Part shown: positions 9,201-18,135 of the stretch, piece after piece | How positions within the stretch are numbered: the stretch's first letter is position 1 | How the letters are laid out: the number at the start of each line of letters is the position of its first letter | Origin: Fodinibacter sp963811825 | GTDB taxonomy: Bacteria > Actinomycetota > Actinomycetes > Actinomycetales > Dermatophilaceae | Reading direction: 5' to 3' | Assembly: GCA_963811825.1 (NCBI GenBank) | Contig: CAWESS010000008.1 | Span: forward strand, 1 to 64,000 | DNA: 64,000 bases | Notes under the pieces: model-generated | Told to the model about the DNA's origin: nothing | Database searches by the model: none | What the model saw: the letters and a program-made list of their open reading frames with translations, nothing else | Position numbers and translations under genes: made by a program

Positions 9201-10376
9201 GGCCTGCTCGACCACCTGCGGGGAGAGATCGAGACCCGGCGATCCTCACCTCCCGGCTCAGTGGCGGCGCCACTGGTCCTCGTGGTCATCGACGGGTGGG
9301 AGCAACTGACCGAGGCGCAGGGGTCGCTGGACGCCGATGGGGTCGTCGACGCGCTGTACGCGATCCTGCGCGACGGCCCGTCGGTCGGGGTGGTCGGCAT
9401 CGTGTCCGGGGGGCGGAGCCTGCTCCAGCCGCGGTGGTCCGGCATCGGCGGTCGTGCCCTCCTGCTCGGCGCCATCGACCCCCTCGACGCGGCCCTGGCC
9501 GGCCTGCGACTGGCCGACGTACCGCGGGACCCGCCTGCCGGGCGGGCCGTCCGACCGCTCGACCGCCGGGAGGCCCAGATCGCCCTGTCGACACCGCAGG
9601 ACTCCCAGGAGCTGATCGCGGCGCTCGCTGTCACTCGTCCCGGACAGCCCGGAAGCGGTGGTGGTGCATGGCGGTGGCAGGAGCTTCCGGCCCTGGCTCG
9701 ACGCCCACGCGACGCGACCCGGGCGTCCGTACAGGATCGGCGGGACCACGACACCACCGCGCCAACGACGCCCCCGATCGCCGTGGGGCTCGTCGCTCCG
9801 CGCCGGGACGTGTGGGAGTGGGACGGTTCGGTGGTCGGGCGCCGCCTGCTCGTGGCCGGGCCCGCCGGGTCCGGCCGCTCCAACACCCTCGCGACGATCG
9901 CGGCCTCCGCGGTCGCCGCGGGGCTCCCTGTCGCAGTCGTCCTCGGGGCCGGTGTCGACCGCCAGCCCTCCCGGTTCGGGCAGGTGCCCCTCCTGGCGTC
10001 GGGCGACGTCGACGCGCTCGTCGCCCTGCGGCGACGGCACCCAGACCTCGTGGTGCTCGTCGACGATGCCGACCGGATCGGGGACGACGCCTTCGTGCTG
10101 CCCGTCCTGCGCGAGGTGGTCGACCTCGTGGACCGCGACCGGGGCCTCGTCGCCGTCGCCACGACCCCCTCCTCGCTCGGGACCCGCTTCCGGGGGGTCG
10201 ACGTCGACGTCGCCCGGCACCGTGTGGGCATCCTGCTCAGCCCCGAACGGCCCGATGGCGACCTCCTGGGCGCGCGCCTTCAGGGCACGCCACCTCGGAT
10301 GCCGGGTCGTGGCGTCGTGATCGTGCGCGGCGAGGCCACGGAGCTGCAGGTGTTCCTCGCCGACGAGTCAGGCTGA
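6216..10376 (+). CDS. FHA domain-containing FtsK/SpoIIIE (EssC/EccC-like) ATPase
   Basis: The protein is 1386 residues, starting at a GTG six bases after a GGGAAGGGAGG ribosome site; an ATG lies two codons later. Residues 1-75 look ubiquitin-like. Residues 85-190 are an FHA domain (GRAPAAGLALADDALSRVHA, then SDAGSTNGVLVDG). Two membrane helices lie at about 230-270, followed by three FtsK/SpoIIIE-type ATPase modules. Module 1 has a canonical Walker A (GGTTGSGKSEF, about residue 610) and Walker B (LVVVIDELKALV, about 715). Modules 2 and 3 carry GRPGSGRTT (about 935) and GPAGSGRSN (about 1215), where the P-loop lysine is replaced by arginine, so only module 1 is expected to hydrolyse ATP normally. 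This is the EssC/EccC layout of type VII secretion motors. No EccB, EccD or mycosin gene is nearby; WXG100-like proteins occur at 28 kb. Confidence 0.85.
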   Translation: MEMTLTVHVPRRRPLPVDVVVDWAGDHRAADLFRALGDHLGEAVPGLTSHGRAIEPDAPVGMPPLVHGASVVVTPSTTHAPSKAVPGQGLLDLVVTGGPDAGRSHPLLPPGVCVGRAPAAGLALADDALSRVHARFDVGTTGISVSDAGSTNGVLVDGSPVSKPTAVDASSTIVLGASTLRIRRVAGRGLPLDHPGDGTVLVQPSTWSAPDLGPVEVVCPPAPAERHRVRIPWIAALVPVPIGVGLAFFLGPYLLVFALMGPLVLLASALGDRWGSGRSHRSALAAHALAVEAARQRLGVALAEEGARLRQAHPDPHLVLTTVERALPGLWAAGGARWSDGGGGLLLRLGTGEVATRVVWVDGSDRTHPAVGDAPVVVDLARVRGLAVIGPPDVTAGHLRVLVGQLCASQAPHRLALAVAHPDPSWAWVGLLPHTTDLPDLLAPEVPGHGATRHRVLVVPASADSDGATSALVTRALDAGAHVIVAATDRSRVPGGVTTVVTPGANGRHVLETAGSATRSVLSLDLVGEWWAERIARALAPLRTRDGIPGGFPEAISLSQAHGLTDISSTEVAARWRGRAGRPSTPEAVVGMTPDGPFSIDLVRDGPHVLVGGTTGSGKSEFLRTLVTSLAVSCPPDELTFVLIDFKGGAAFGPCAALPHVVGLVTDLDEHLVSRALRSLGAELRRRERIFAAAGSSDLEGYRRVKAPGAESVPRLVVVIDELKALVDEVPDFVSGLVRLAALGRSLGVHLVLATQRPAGAVTAEIQANVNLRIAFRVRDRADSVDILEDPAAAGIRSSTPGRALCRGGDGSLVMFQAATVSGGAPDPAPHLTVRQPGPRPLASITSDAVTGDDGVTAVAPAVAAVCAAHRALGGPQPRPPWLPPLPSRLDPPSAAPIPDDDAAISVAVGLLDEPELQRVSPLLWTPADGTWLLSGRPGSGRTTALRTLVLGLTGRLPPQRLHVHLIDPVGALADLEHLPHLGTHVGPTHQRGLPGLLDHLRGEIETRRSSPPGSVAAPLVLVVIDGWEQLTEAQGSLDADGVVDALYAILRDGPSVGVVGIVSGGRSLLQPRWSGIGGRALLLGAIDPLDAALAGLRLADVPRDPPAGRAVRPLDRREAQIALSTPQDSQELIAALAVTRPGQPGSGGGAWRWQELPALARRPRDATRASVQDRRDHDTTAPTTPPIAVGLVAPRRDVWEWDGSVVGRRLLVAGPAGSGRSNTLATIAASAVAAGLPVAVVLGAGVDRQPSRFGQVPLLASGDVDALVALRRRHPDLVVLVDDADRIGDDAFVLPVLREVVDLVDRDRGLVAVATTPSSLGTRFRGVDVDVARHRVGILLSPERPDGDLLGARLQGTPPRMPGRGVVIVRGEATELQVFLADESG

Positions 10377-10766
10377 GGGTTCGCCGGGCTCGACCTCTGT
10401 CTCGGGCTCCTTGGCCGAGATGGCGGCGAGCCCCGTGACGAGCGCGACGGCGATCACGAGCCACCCCACCAGGGTCTGGGCGCCCTGGATGAGGCCCCAC
10501 CCGACCGGCAGGAGAAGCGCGCTCCACACGATCGTCGGGGTGCGAGGCCACCAGCCGTCGCCGAGCCACCCGCGGGTGACCAGGCCCAGGCCCAGCCCTC
10601 CGAGCGCGATGACGAGCGCCGACATGATGACCCGCACCGAGTCGCTGCCGTTGCCGATCACCAGCTCGTAGAGGTAGAAGATGGCAAAGCCCACGAGCAC
10701 GATCGCCTGGCTACCGAGCAGCAGTGCAGCGAGGCGGCGGGCGCCTGGTGTGGAGTCGACGGGCAC
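10368..10766 (-). CDS. four-helix membrane protein, actinobacterial hypothetical
   Basis: The product is about 132 residues with four hydrophobic segments (for example LAALLLGSQAIVLVGFAIFY and VGWLVIAVALVTGLAAI) and an acidic tail. The family is common in actinobacteria but has no assigned function. The start is uncertain. The GTG at 10766 begins PVDSTPGARRL, which looks like a natural soluble N-terminus. A GTG at 10826 would add 20 residues of low-complexity sequence, and neither has a clear ribosome site. The 3' end overlaps that of the FHA-FtsK gene by nine bases in a convergent arrangement. Confidence 0.65.
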   Translation of the reverse strand: MPVDSTPGARRLAALLLGSQAIVLVGFAIFYLYELVIGNGSDSVRVIMSALVIALGGLGLGLVTRGWLGDGWWPRTPTIVWSALLLPVGWGLIQGAQTLVGWLVIAVALVTGLAAISAKEPETEVEPGEPSA

Positions 10767-11073
10767 GGCATCCAGCGTAGTGAGCGGGAGGATGGAACCG
10801 GCGCCACCCCCACGGTCGTTGAGCACGACACAAGATCACACCGATGGGAACGGCGAACCTCTTGCCTCCTCCCTCACCGTGCACACTGGCCCCGAACCTG
10901 AAATAGTTGAAGCGGCAAATCTCCCCGGAATTCGGTTGGCCGGGGTAGTGTTGCCTCACGGACGTCTGTGCTGTGGGCGTCCGTCTTGGTTGCGACGACG
11001 CACCCAGCGGGCGTCTGCACCACCCCCTCAGGCGCTCGACCGATTGCTACACCCGCGACAAGGAGCACCCTTC
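10767..11073. promoter_or_regulatory. divergent upstream region of whiB1
   Basis: These 307 bases separate a minus-strand membrane protein gene from whiB1. The part from about 10896 to 10952 is less GC-rich than the surroundings (TGAAATAGTTGAAGCGGCAA, then GGTAGTGTTG), as expected for a promoter. No perfect -35/-10 pair and no TGTGA-N6-TCACA Crp site could be identified, so the promoter position is not assigned. A GAAGGAG-type ribosome site (AAGGAG, 11060-11065) precedes the whiB1 start. Confidence 0.4.
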
Positions 11074-11322
11074 ATGGACTGGCGCGACCGCGCTGCCTGC
11101 CTCGACGAGGACCCCGAGCTGTTCTTCCCGATCGGGAACACCGGCCCGGCGATCGCTCAGATCGAGGAGGCCAAAGTCGTCTGCCGTCGGTGCGAGGTCG
11201 TTGACACCTGCCTGAAGTGGGCCATCGAGTCCGGCCAGGATGCCGGCGTGTGGGGCGGCATGTCCGAGGACGAGCGCCGCGCCCTCAAGCGTCGGAACGC
11301 CCGCGCCCGCCGCGCCGGCTGA
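11074..11322 (+). CDS. whiB1: WhiB-family iron-sulfur transcription factor (WhiB1/WblE type)
   Basis: The 82-residue product begins MDWRDRAACLDEDPELFFP. It has the four [4Fe-4S] cysteines at positions 9, 37, 40 and 46 (CxxC plus CxxxxxC spacing), a GVWGG turn, and a basic tail (RRALKRRNARARRAG) that contacts DNA. The size and cysteine spacing match WhiB1 of Mycobacterium and WblE of Streptomyces, which bind the primary sigma factor and sense nitric oxide through the cluster. An AAGGAG site sits about eight bases before the ATG. The next gene, convergent, is a PdtaS-like kinase, the same pairing as Rv3219-Rv3220c in M. tuberculosis, which supports the WhiB1 assignment over other WhiB paralogues. 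Confidence 0.93.
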   Translation: MDWRDRAACLDEDPELFFPIGNTGPAIAQIEEAKVVCRRCEVVDTCLKWAIESGQDAGVWGGMSEDERRALKRRNARARRAG

Positions 11323-11360
11323 GCGCTGGAGCGCCCGACCGGGCCCGCGGCTGGCTGAGT

Positions 11361-12842
11361 TCACCGGCTGAGCGGCCTCAGCCGCGCGACGAACTCGACG
11401 CGTGTGCCGTGCGGCTCGTTGGTGGACCACCTGATCCGTCCGCGCAGGTCGGACGCCAGGGACGTGACGATCCGGGTCCCGAGCCCGGCGAGCACCGGCC
11501 GGAAACCTGCGGGAAGCCCCACTCCGTCATCGGTGATCACCACGGTGAGCTGCTCCTCGCCGTCCTCGAGGGTCTCGCGCGTCACCGCGACGTCGACCGT
11601 GCCGGACCGGTCCGGGAAGCCGTGCTCGACGGCATTCTGGACGAGCTCGGAGATGATCATCGCCATGGCGGTGGCGTCCTCGGCACGCATCCGGCCGAAG
11701 CTGCCCGTGAACGTCGACTCGACGCGGTACTCGCGGGTCGCGACCTCGACGATCGCCCGCAGCCCCCGCACGGCGATGTCGTCGAAGTTCACCGACTCGT
11801 CGATTCCCTGGCTGAGCGTCTCGTGGACCAGGGCGATCGTGCCCACCCGGCGCACCGCCTCGTCGAGCGCGGCGCGGGCTGCCTCGTCGGTCACCCGCCT
11901 CGACTGCAGCCGCAACAGGGCCGCCACGGTCTGCAGGTTGTTCTTCACCCGGTGGTGGATCTCGCGGATCGTCGCGTCCTTGGTGAGCAGCTCCTGCTCG
12001 CGGCGCCGCAGCTCGGACACGTCGCGCAACAGCACCATGGCCCCCGTGCGCACCCCGCCGACGGTGAGCGGGATCGCCCGCAGGGTGATGGTGGCGCTGG
12101 CCGTCTCGACCTCGGAGCGCCACGCCGCACGGCCCATCGCCACGACGGCCAGGGACTCGTCCACGGTGGACCCTCCCCGGGCGGCGACATCAGCCACCAC
12201 CTGCGCCAGCACCTCGCCGACGACGTTGCCGACGTGGCCCGTGCGGTGGACGGCCGACACGGCATTGGGGCTGGCGTAGCGCACCACACCCTCGGGATCG
12301 AGGTGGATGACACCGTCACCCACCCGCGGCGCACCACGACGCATCCCGGTCGGCGCCGACACCGAGGGGAACTCCCCCGCGGCGATCATCTGCATCAGCG
12401 AGTCCGCGAGGCTGCGGTAGGTCAGCTCGAGCCGGCTCGGGGTGCGCCCCCCCGTGAGGTTCGCGTGGCGGGTGACCACGGCGATGGTGCGGCCGGCGTG
12501 GACGACAGGCACGGCATCCTCACGAATGGACATGTCGTCGCGCACGCTGGGGACCCGCTTGGCGACGAGCCGTCGTGACCGCGCGGCCTCGTCGAGCATG
12601 GCCGCCCGCGAACTGCTCGACGTGGTGCCGACGATGTCGTCGTAGAAGACCATCGGCCCGGTGTTCGGTCGCACGTGCGCCACGGCCCGCCAGCCGGCGA
12701 TCCCGCCACGCACCCACAGCACGAGGTCCGCGAAGGACAGGTCGGCGATCAGCTGCCAGTCGCCGGCCAGCAGGTGCAGCCACTCCGACTGGGCAGGCTC
12801 CAGGTCGGTCGTGTCGCGCAGCATGTCGGCCAGGGTGCTCAC
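11361..12842 (-). CDS. pdtaS: PdtaS-type sensor histidine kinase
   Basis: The 493-residue soluble kinase starts at a GTG. An N-terminal GAF-like sensor (about residues 1-150) is followed by a PAS-like domain (about 165-290, VIHLDPEGVVRYASPNAVSA). The HisKA_2 phosphoacceptor box is IREIHHRVKNNLQTVAALLR near residue 300, and the HATPase box has ELVQNAVEHGF (N box) and DDGVGLPAG (G1 box). There are no membrane segments. The partner of PdtaS in mycobacteria is the ANTAR-type antiterminator PdtaR, which is not in this window. Location next to whiB1 matches M. tuberculosis Rv3220c. The gene is intact and runs convergently to whiB1. Confidence 0.9.
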   Translation of the reverse strand: MSTLADMLRDTTDLEPAQSEWLHLLAGDWQLIADLSFADLVLWVRGGIAGWRAVAHVRPNTGPMVFYDDIVGTTSSSSRAAMLDEAARSRRLVAKRVPSVRDDMSIREDAVPVVHAGRTIAVVTRHANLTGGRTPSRLELTYRSLADSLMQMIAAGEFPSVSAPTGMRRGAPRVGDGVIHLDPEGVVRYASPNAVSAVHRTGHVGNVVGEVLAQVVADVAARGGSTVDESLAVVAMGRAAWRSEVETASATITLRAIPLTVGGVRTGAMVLLRDVSELRRREQELLTKDATIREIHHRVKNNLQTVAALLRLQSRRVTDEAARAALDEAVRRVGTIALVHETLSQGIDESVNFDDIAVRGLRAIVEVATREYRVESTFTGSFGRMRAEDATAMAMIISELVQNAVEHGFPDRSGTVDVAVTRETLEDGEEQLTVVITDDGVGLPAGFRPVLAGLGTRIVTSLASDLRGRIRWSTNEPHGTRVEFVARLRPLSR

Positions 12843-12871
12843 GCGCAGAACCCTAGGTCACCGCCCAGGCG

Positions 12872-15800
12872 TCAGGAGGCGGCCCCCGACCGGACGACCG
12901 AGCGCAGGGTCCGCAGGGCCACCGACAGCGCGGCGATGTTGGGGTTGTCCAGGCGTCGGATGGCCGCCAGGGCGGTCGTGCTGCGGGTGACCGCCGCCGC
13001 GTTCGCGTCCTCCCAGGCCTTCCACTGCTCAGCCGGCTGCGCGTCCGCCCCGCCACCGACCTCGATGACCGCCCGGGTCAGCGACTCCAGCACGGAGTAG
13101 AGGTCGTCGCGCAGCGCTCCACGCGCCAGCGCGTCCCACCGGTCGTCACGCGGCAGGCGGGTGACCTTGCCGAGCATGGTGTCGATGCCGAAGCGCTCGG
13201 AGACGAGGTAGTACAGCGGCGCCACGGCATCCGGCTCGCGGCCCGTGTCGGCGGCGATGTCGACGATGTCGAGCAGGGAGTACCAGTCGAGCAGGGATGC
13301 CGCGTGCAGCGCCAGGTCCTCGGGCACGCCCGCCTTGCGGAACTCGGTCGCCTTGCGCTCGAGGCGCTTCTTCTCGTCGCCGCGCAGGAGGGTTCCCACG
13401 CGCGGGCCGAGGTCGCCGATGGTGCCGGCGAAGCGCTCGATCTCGGCACCGATGTCGAGCGTCGTCGGGCGGGAGGTGAGGAACCACCGCACGGCCCGGT
13501 CCATGAGCCGACGGAACTCGAGGTAGAGGGCGGTCTGGGCGGTCGTCGGCACGACGTTGTCGAGCGCCTCGACCTGTCGGACGAAGTCGGCCAGGCCGAA
13601 CACCTCGCGGCACACGACGAACGCCCGGGTCACCTGCTCGGGAGTGGCTCCAGCCTCCTCCTGGGCCCGGAAGGCGAACGTGATGCCGCCCCGGTTGACC
13701 ATCGAGTTCACGACCGCGTTGGTGATGATCTCGCGACGCAGCGGGTGCTCGGTGAGCTCGTCGGCGTAGCGCTCGCGAAGCGCCGGGGGGAAGTACTCCG
13801 CCAGGGTGCGGGCGAAGTACGGGTCGTCCGGGATCGAGCTCGACAGGATGTCCTGCTTCAGCGCGAGCTTCGCGTAGGCGACGAGCACCGAGAACTCCGG
13901 CGACTTCAGGCCGATTCGGTCGTGGACCCGCTTCTCGATCTCGGCGTCGGTGGGCAGGAACTCGAGCCCACGGTCGAGGTCTCCGCGGTCCTCGAGCCAG
14001 TGGATGAGGCGCTCGTGGACACTGGCCATCGACAGCTCCTGCGCGCGGGCGTTGCCCAGCAGGACGTTCTGCTCGTAGTTGTCGCGCAGCACGTGGGCGG
14101 CGACGTCGTCGGTCATCGAGGCGAGCAGCTCGTTGCGCTCCTCCGTCGTGAGGCCGCCGGCACGCACGACCTCCCCGAGCAGGATCTTGATGTTGACCTC
14201 GTGGTCGGAGGTGTCGACGCCCGCGGAGTTGTCGATGGCGTCGGTGTTGACCCGCACGCCGTTCAGCGCCGCCTCGATCCGACCCAGCTGCGACAGGCCG
14301 AGGTTGCCGCCCTCGCCGACGACCTTGGCACGCAGCTGGCTGCCGTCGACCCGGATCGCGTCGTTGGCCCGGTCGCCGACGGAGAGGTGGTCCTCGCTGG
14401 CGGCCTTGACGTAGGTGCCGATGCCGCCGTTCCAGAGCAGGTCGACGGGCGCGAGCAGGATCGCGTGGATCAGCTCGGCCGGGGTCATCGCCGTGGTGCC
14501 CTTGGGCAGCCCGAGCGCGGCAACCATCTCCGGCGTGACGTCGATCGACTTCAGGGAGCGGGGGAAGACGCCGCCTCCCGCCGAGATCAGCGACCTGTCG
14601 TAGTCGTCCCACGAGGAGCGGGGCAGCTCGAAGAGGCGCTGGCGCTCGGTGAACGACTGGGCCGCAACGGGATCGGGGTCGATGAAGACGTGGCGGTGGT
14701 CGAAGGCCGCGACGAGCCGGATGTGTTCGGACAGCAGCATCCCGTTGCCGAAGACGTCGCCACTCATGTCGCCGATACCGACGGCGGTGAAGTCCTGGCT
14801 CTGGGTGTCGATCCCCATCTCGCGGAAATGGCGCTTGACCGACTCCCAGGCGCCGCGGGCCGTGATGCCCATCGCCTTGTGGTCGTAGCCGACCGACCCA
14901 CCCGAGGCGAAGCCGTCGTCGAGCCAGAAGCCGTAGGACTGCGCCACCCCGTTGGCGATGTCGGAGAAGGTCGCCGTGCCCTTGTCGGCCGCGACGACGA
15001 GGTAGGGGTCGTTGCCGTCGTGGCGCACCACGAGGTCGGGGGGAACGATCGTTCCACCCGACAGCCGGTTGTCGGTGAGGTCGAGCAGACCGGAGATGAA
15101 CAGGCGGTAGGCCGCCTTGCCCTCCTCCAGCCACGCCTCGCGGTCGACCGCGGGGTCGGGGAGCTCCTTCGCGTAGAAGCCGCCCTTGGAACCGGTGGGC
15201 ACGATGACGGCGTTCTTGACCATCTGCGCCTTGACCAGCCCGAGCACCTCGGTGCGGAAGTCCTCGCGGCGGTCCGACCAGCGCAGGCCACCCCGGGCGA
15301 CCGGGCCGAAGCGCAGGTGGACGCCCTCGACCCTCGGGCTGTACACCCAGATCTCGAACTGCGGCCGCGGGGCCGGGAGGTCGGGGACGGCCTTGGGGTT
15401 GAGCTTGAGCGAGACGTAGGGCTTGTGCTCGTCGTCGCCGTCACCGGCCTGGTAGAAGTTCGTGCGCAGCCCGGCCCGGATGACCCCGAGGAAGGCCCGG
15501 ATGATGCGGTCGTGGTCGAGCGACGAGACGTCGTCGAGGGCGTCGAGCACCCGAGCCGCGACCGCGGCCTCCTCGGCGGTGGGTTCGGGACCGGCGGTGA
15601 CGGGCGCGGAACCTGAAGCGGATGCCGCGTCACCGGCATCCGTCCCCGGCACGCCGGCATAGCGCGCGGGGTCGAAGCGGGCCTGCCAGAGCTCGACGAG
15701 GTCGCGGGCGATGGCCGGGTGGGAGACGAGGGCGTCCTCGAGGTAGTCCTGCGAGTAGGTCGCGCGCGTCTGGCGCAGGTACTTCGCCACGGTGCGCAGG

Positions 15801-17829
15801 ATGACGACCTGTCGCCAGGTCAGCTGGGCCGCGAGGACGAGACGGTTGAACCCGTCGGACTCGGCGCGGCCGTCCCAGACGGCCGCCACCGCGCCCTCGA
15901 AGAGCTCGCGCAGCCGCTCGTGCGGGCACTCCTCCCACACGGCGGCGTCGTGGACGCGCAGCCCGAAGTCGTACACGTGCAGCAGCGCCCCGTCGGCGCG
16001 CGAGACCTCGAACGGCTGCTCGTCGACGACCTCGACGCCCATGTCGGTGAAGATCGGCAACACGTCGGTCAGCGACAACGGGTCGACGCGGAACAGCTTG
16101 AAGCGACGGATCGGTGTCCGGCGCATCGGCCGGTCGGTACAGGGCCACGCTCGTGCCGAGCGGGCCGCCGAGGCGGTCGAGGTGCGCGAGGTCGGCGACG
16201 CCCTGACGAACCGTGAAGGTCTCCTCGTAGGCCGTGGGGAACGCCCGACCGAAGCGGTCGAGGAGACGGTCGCCGTCCTCCTCGCCGTGCTCGGCGCGCA
16301 GGGCGTCTCCGAGCCGGTCGGTCCAGGTGCGGCTCACCTCGACGAGGCGCTGTTCGAGGATGTCCTGCTCGGCCCGGTCGAGCCGGCGCACGCGCTTGCC
16401 CTTGGCCACCCGGACGACGAACTGCAGTCGGGACAGGGCCGATTCGCTGACGCGGGCCGAGAACTCGACGGACTCCCCGCCGAAGGTGTCCTTGAGCGAG
16501 CTCAGCCATCTTCAGGCGGACGGCGGTGTTGTAGCGGTCTCGCGGGATGTAGACCAGGCAGGAGACGAAACGGCTGAAGTCGTCCTCGCGGATGAACAGC
16601 TTGGTGCGGCGCCGCTCCTGCAGCTGGGTCACCGCCATCGTCGTCTCGTAGAGCTGCTCGATGCTGGCCTGGATCAGCTCGTCACGCGGGTAGCTCTCGA
16701 GGACCCCGAGGAGGTCCTTGCCGGTGTGGCTGTCGTGGGCCACGCCGGAGCGGTCGAGCACGGCCTGCACCTTCTCGGCGACCAGGGGCACGCGCAGCAC
16801 CGACTCGGTGTACGCCGTCGAGGCGTAGAGACCGAGGAAGCGACGCTCGCCGATCACGGTGCCGTCGTCGTCGTAGGCCTTGACCCCGACGTAGTCCAGG
16901 TGGGCGACCCGGTGCACCGTCGAGCGCGAGTTGGCCTTGGTGAGCACGAGGATGTTGGCCTCGTGGGCCTTGGCCGACGCCTCGGGGCTGAGCAGGTCGG
17001 GCTCCTTGCTGAGCGGTGGGTCCGAGCGCAGCATGCCCAGGCCCGACCCCGTGACGGGCTCGATCACCTCGCCGTCCCCGGTCGTCCGCAGGGTGTAGTC
17101 GCGGTAGCCGAGGAAGGTGAAGTGGTTGTCGGCCATCCACCGCAGGAACCGGATGGCGAGCGCCGTCTCGTCGGCGTCGACGCCCTCGGGCGGGGCACCC
17201 TCCAGCTCGGCGGCGACGACGAGGGCCTTGGTGCGCATCTTCGGCCAGTCCTCGACGGACTGACGGACGTCCTCGAGCACGTCACGCACGGTGCGCTCGA
17301 GCTCGGCGCGGCGCTCCTCGTCGCTCTCGCGGTCGACGGCGAGCAGCATCCACGACTCGGCGACCTCGCCGACGGCGCCCTTGGCCACCTTGCCCGTGGC
17401 ATCCCGGTCGAGCACCGCCTCGAGGTGCCCGACGGCATCGCGGCTCACGACGAGCTGGGGGTGGACGATGAGGTGGATGTCGATGCCTGCCCCGACGAGG
17501 GCACCCGTCACGGAGTCCACGAGGAACGGCATGTCATCGGTCACCACCTGGATGACCGTGCGGGCGTTGGACCACCCGTCGACCTCGGTGGTCGGGTTGT
17601 AGACCCGCACGTTCGCGACGCCGGGATGCCGTTCCCTCGCCAGGGCGAGGTGGCCGGCGGCCGCACCCGCGTAGATCTCCGGCTCTCGCGAGGTCAGTTC
17701 GTCGATCGGCACGTGGCGGAAGTACCGGGTGATGAACTCGGCTCCCCCACCATCCGGGGCGACCGCCTCGAACGCTGTTGCGATGCGGGCGAGGACGTCC
17801 TCGCGGGTGCGGTCCTGGGCGCTCGACAT
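12872..17829 (-). CDS. gdh: large NAD-dependent glutamate dehydrogenase (two frameshifts in the given sequence)
   Basis: The conserved protein runs through three frames and would be about 1650 residues, the size of the NAD-GDH (GDH-180/L-type) family. It makes 2-oxoglutarate and ammonium from glutamate. The N-terminal third (from ATG 17829, preceded by AAGGAG) holds the ACT-like regulatory region. The catalytic core includes GGLRWSDRREDFRTEVLGLV and PTGSKGGFYAKELPDP. Near 16500 the frame breaks after RLKMAEL and resumes at KDTFGGESVEF. Near 16150 it breaks after ADAPDT and resumes at IRRFKLFRVDPLSLTD. Both fit single extra bases. Because the protein sequence is otherwise unblemished, I read these as sequence errors or very recent mutations. 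In mycobacteria this enzyme is inhibited by GarA/Odhl-type FHA proteins. Confidence 0.85.
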
Positions 17830-18005
17830 GGTGCGGTGGCACTCCTTGGTCGCGACTCACCGGGTGCGGTGGGACACCTCGTCGTGTCCTGCCGCGAGCC
17901 TATCCACTTCGCGCCTCCGTGCCGACCCGGCTCCCGACCCAACGTGTCTCACCGACGAGAACCGCACCGGATGCCGGCCACGCGGCATCCGGGCTCGGAG
18001 TCATC

Positions 18006-18119
18006 GGGTCGAGGTGATACCGCTCGCCGATCCGTGCACCTCGGGATTCGACCCAGCAGGCGACCAGCCGGGTCGAGGTGATACCGCTCGCCGATCCGTG
18101 CACCTGGGATTCGACCCAG
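18006..18119. repeat. tandem pair of a ~50-base hairpin-forming repeat
   Basis: Two copies, 18006-18056 and 18070-18119, are identical except for one base missing in the second copy; the period is 64 bases. Each copy begins GGGTCGAGGTGATACCGCTC and ends ATTCGACCCA. GGGTCGA at the left pairs with TCGACCC at the right, and GAGGTG pairs with CACCTC inside, so each copy can fold on itself. They fill most of the 306-base gap between the gdh start (17829) and the transporter stop (18136), where the rest shows nothing recognisable. A terminator for the transporter gene or a short mobile palindrome would both fit. The T-arm-like end is too short for a tRNA. Confidence 0.8.
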
Positions 18120-18135
18120 GGCCAGCACCGGAGCG

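Noticed and set aside
10767..11073. Crp-type operator before whiB1
   Set aside because: WhiB1 is cAMP/Crp controlled in mycobacteria, but no TGTGA-N6-TCACA-like dyad was found here.
13304..15616. 770-codon open frame on the plus strand
   Set aside because: It is antisense to the glutamate dehydrogenase core and has no recognisable motif.
18006..18119. Possible tRNA or tRNA fragments
   Set aside because: The GGATTCGACCC end recalls a T arm and the ends can pair, but the unit is only 50 bases and no anticodon or D arm can be drawn.
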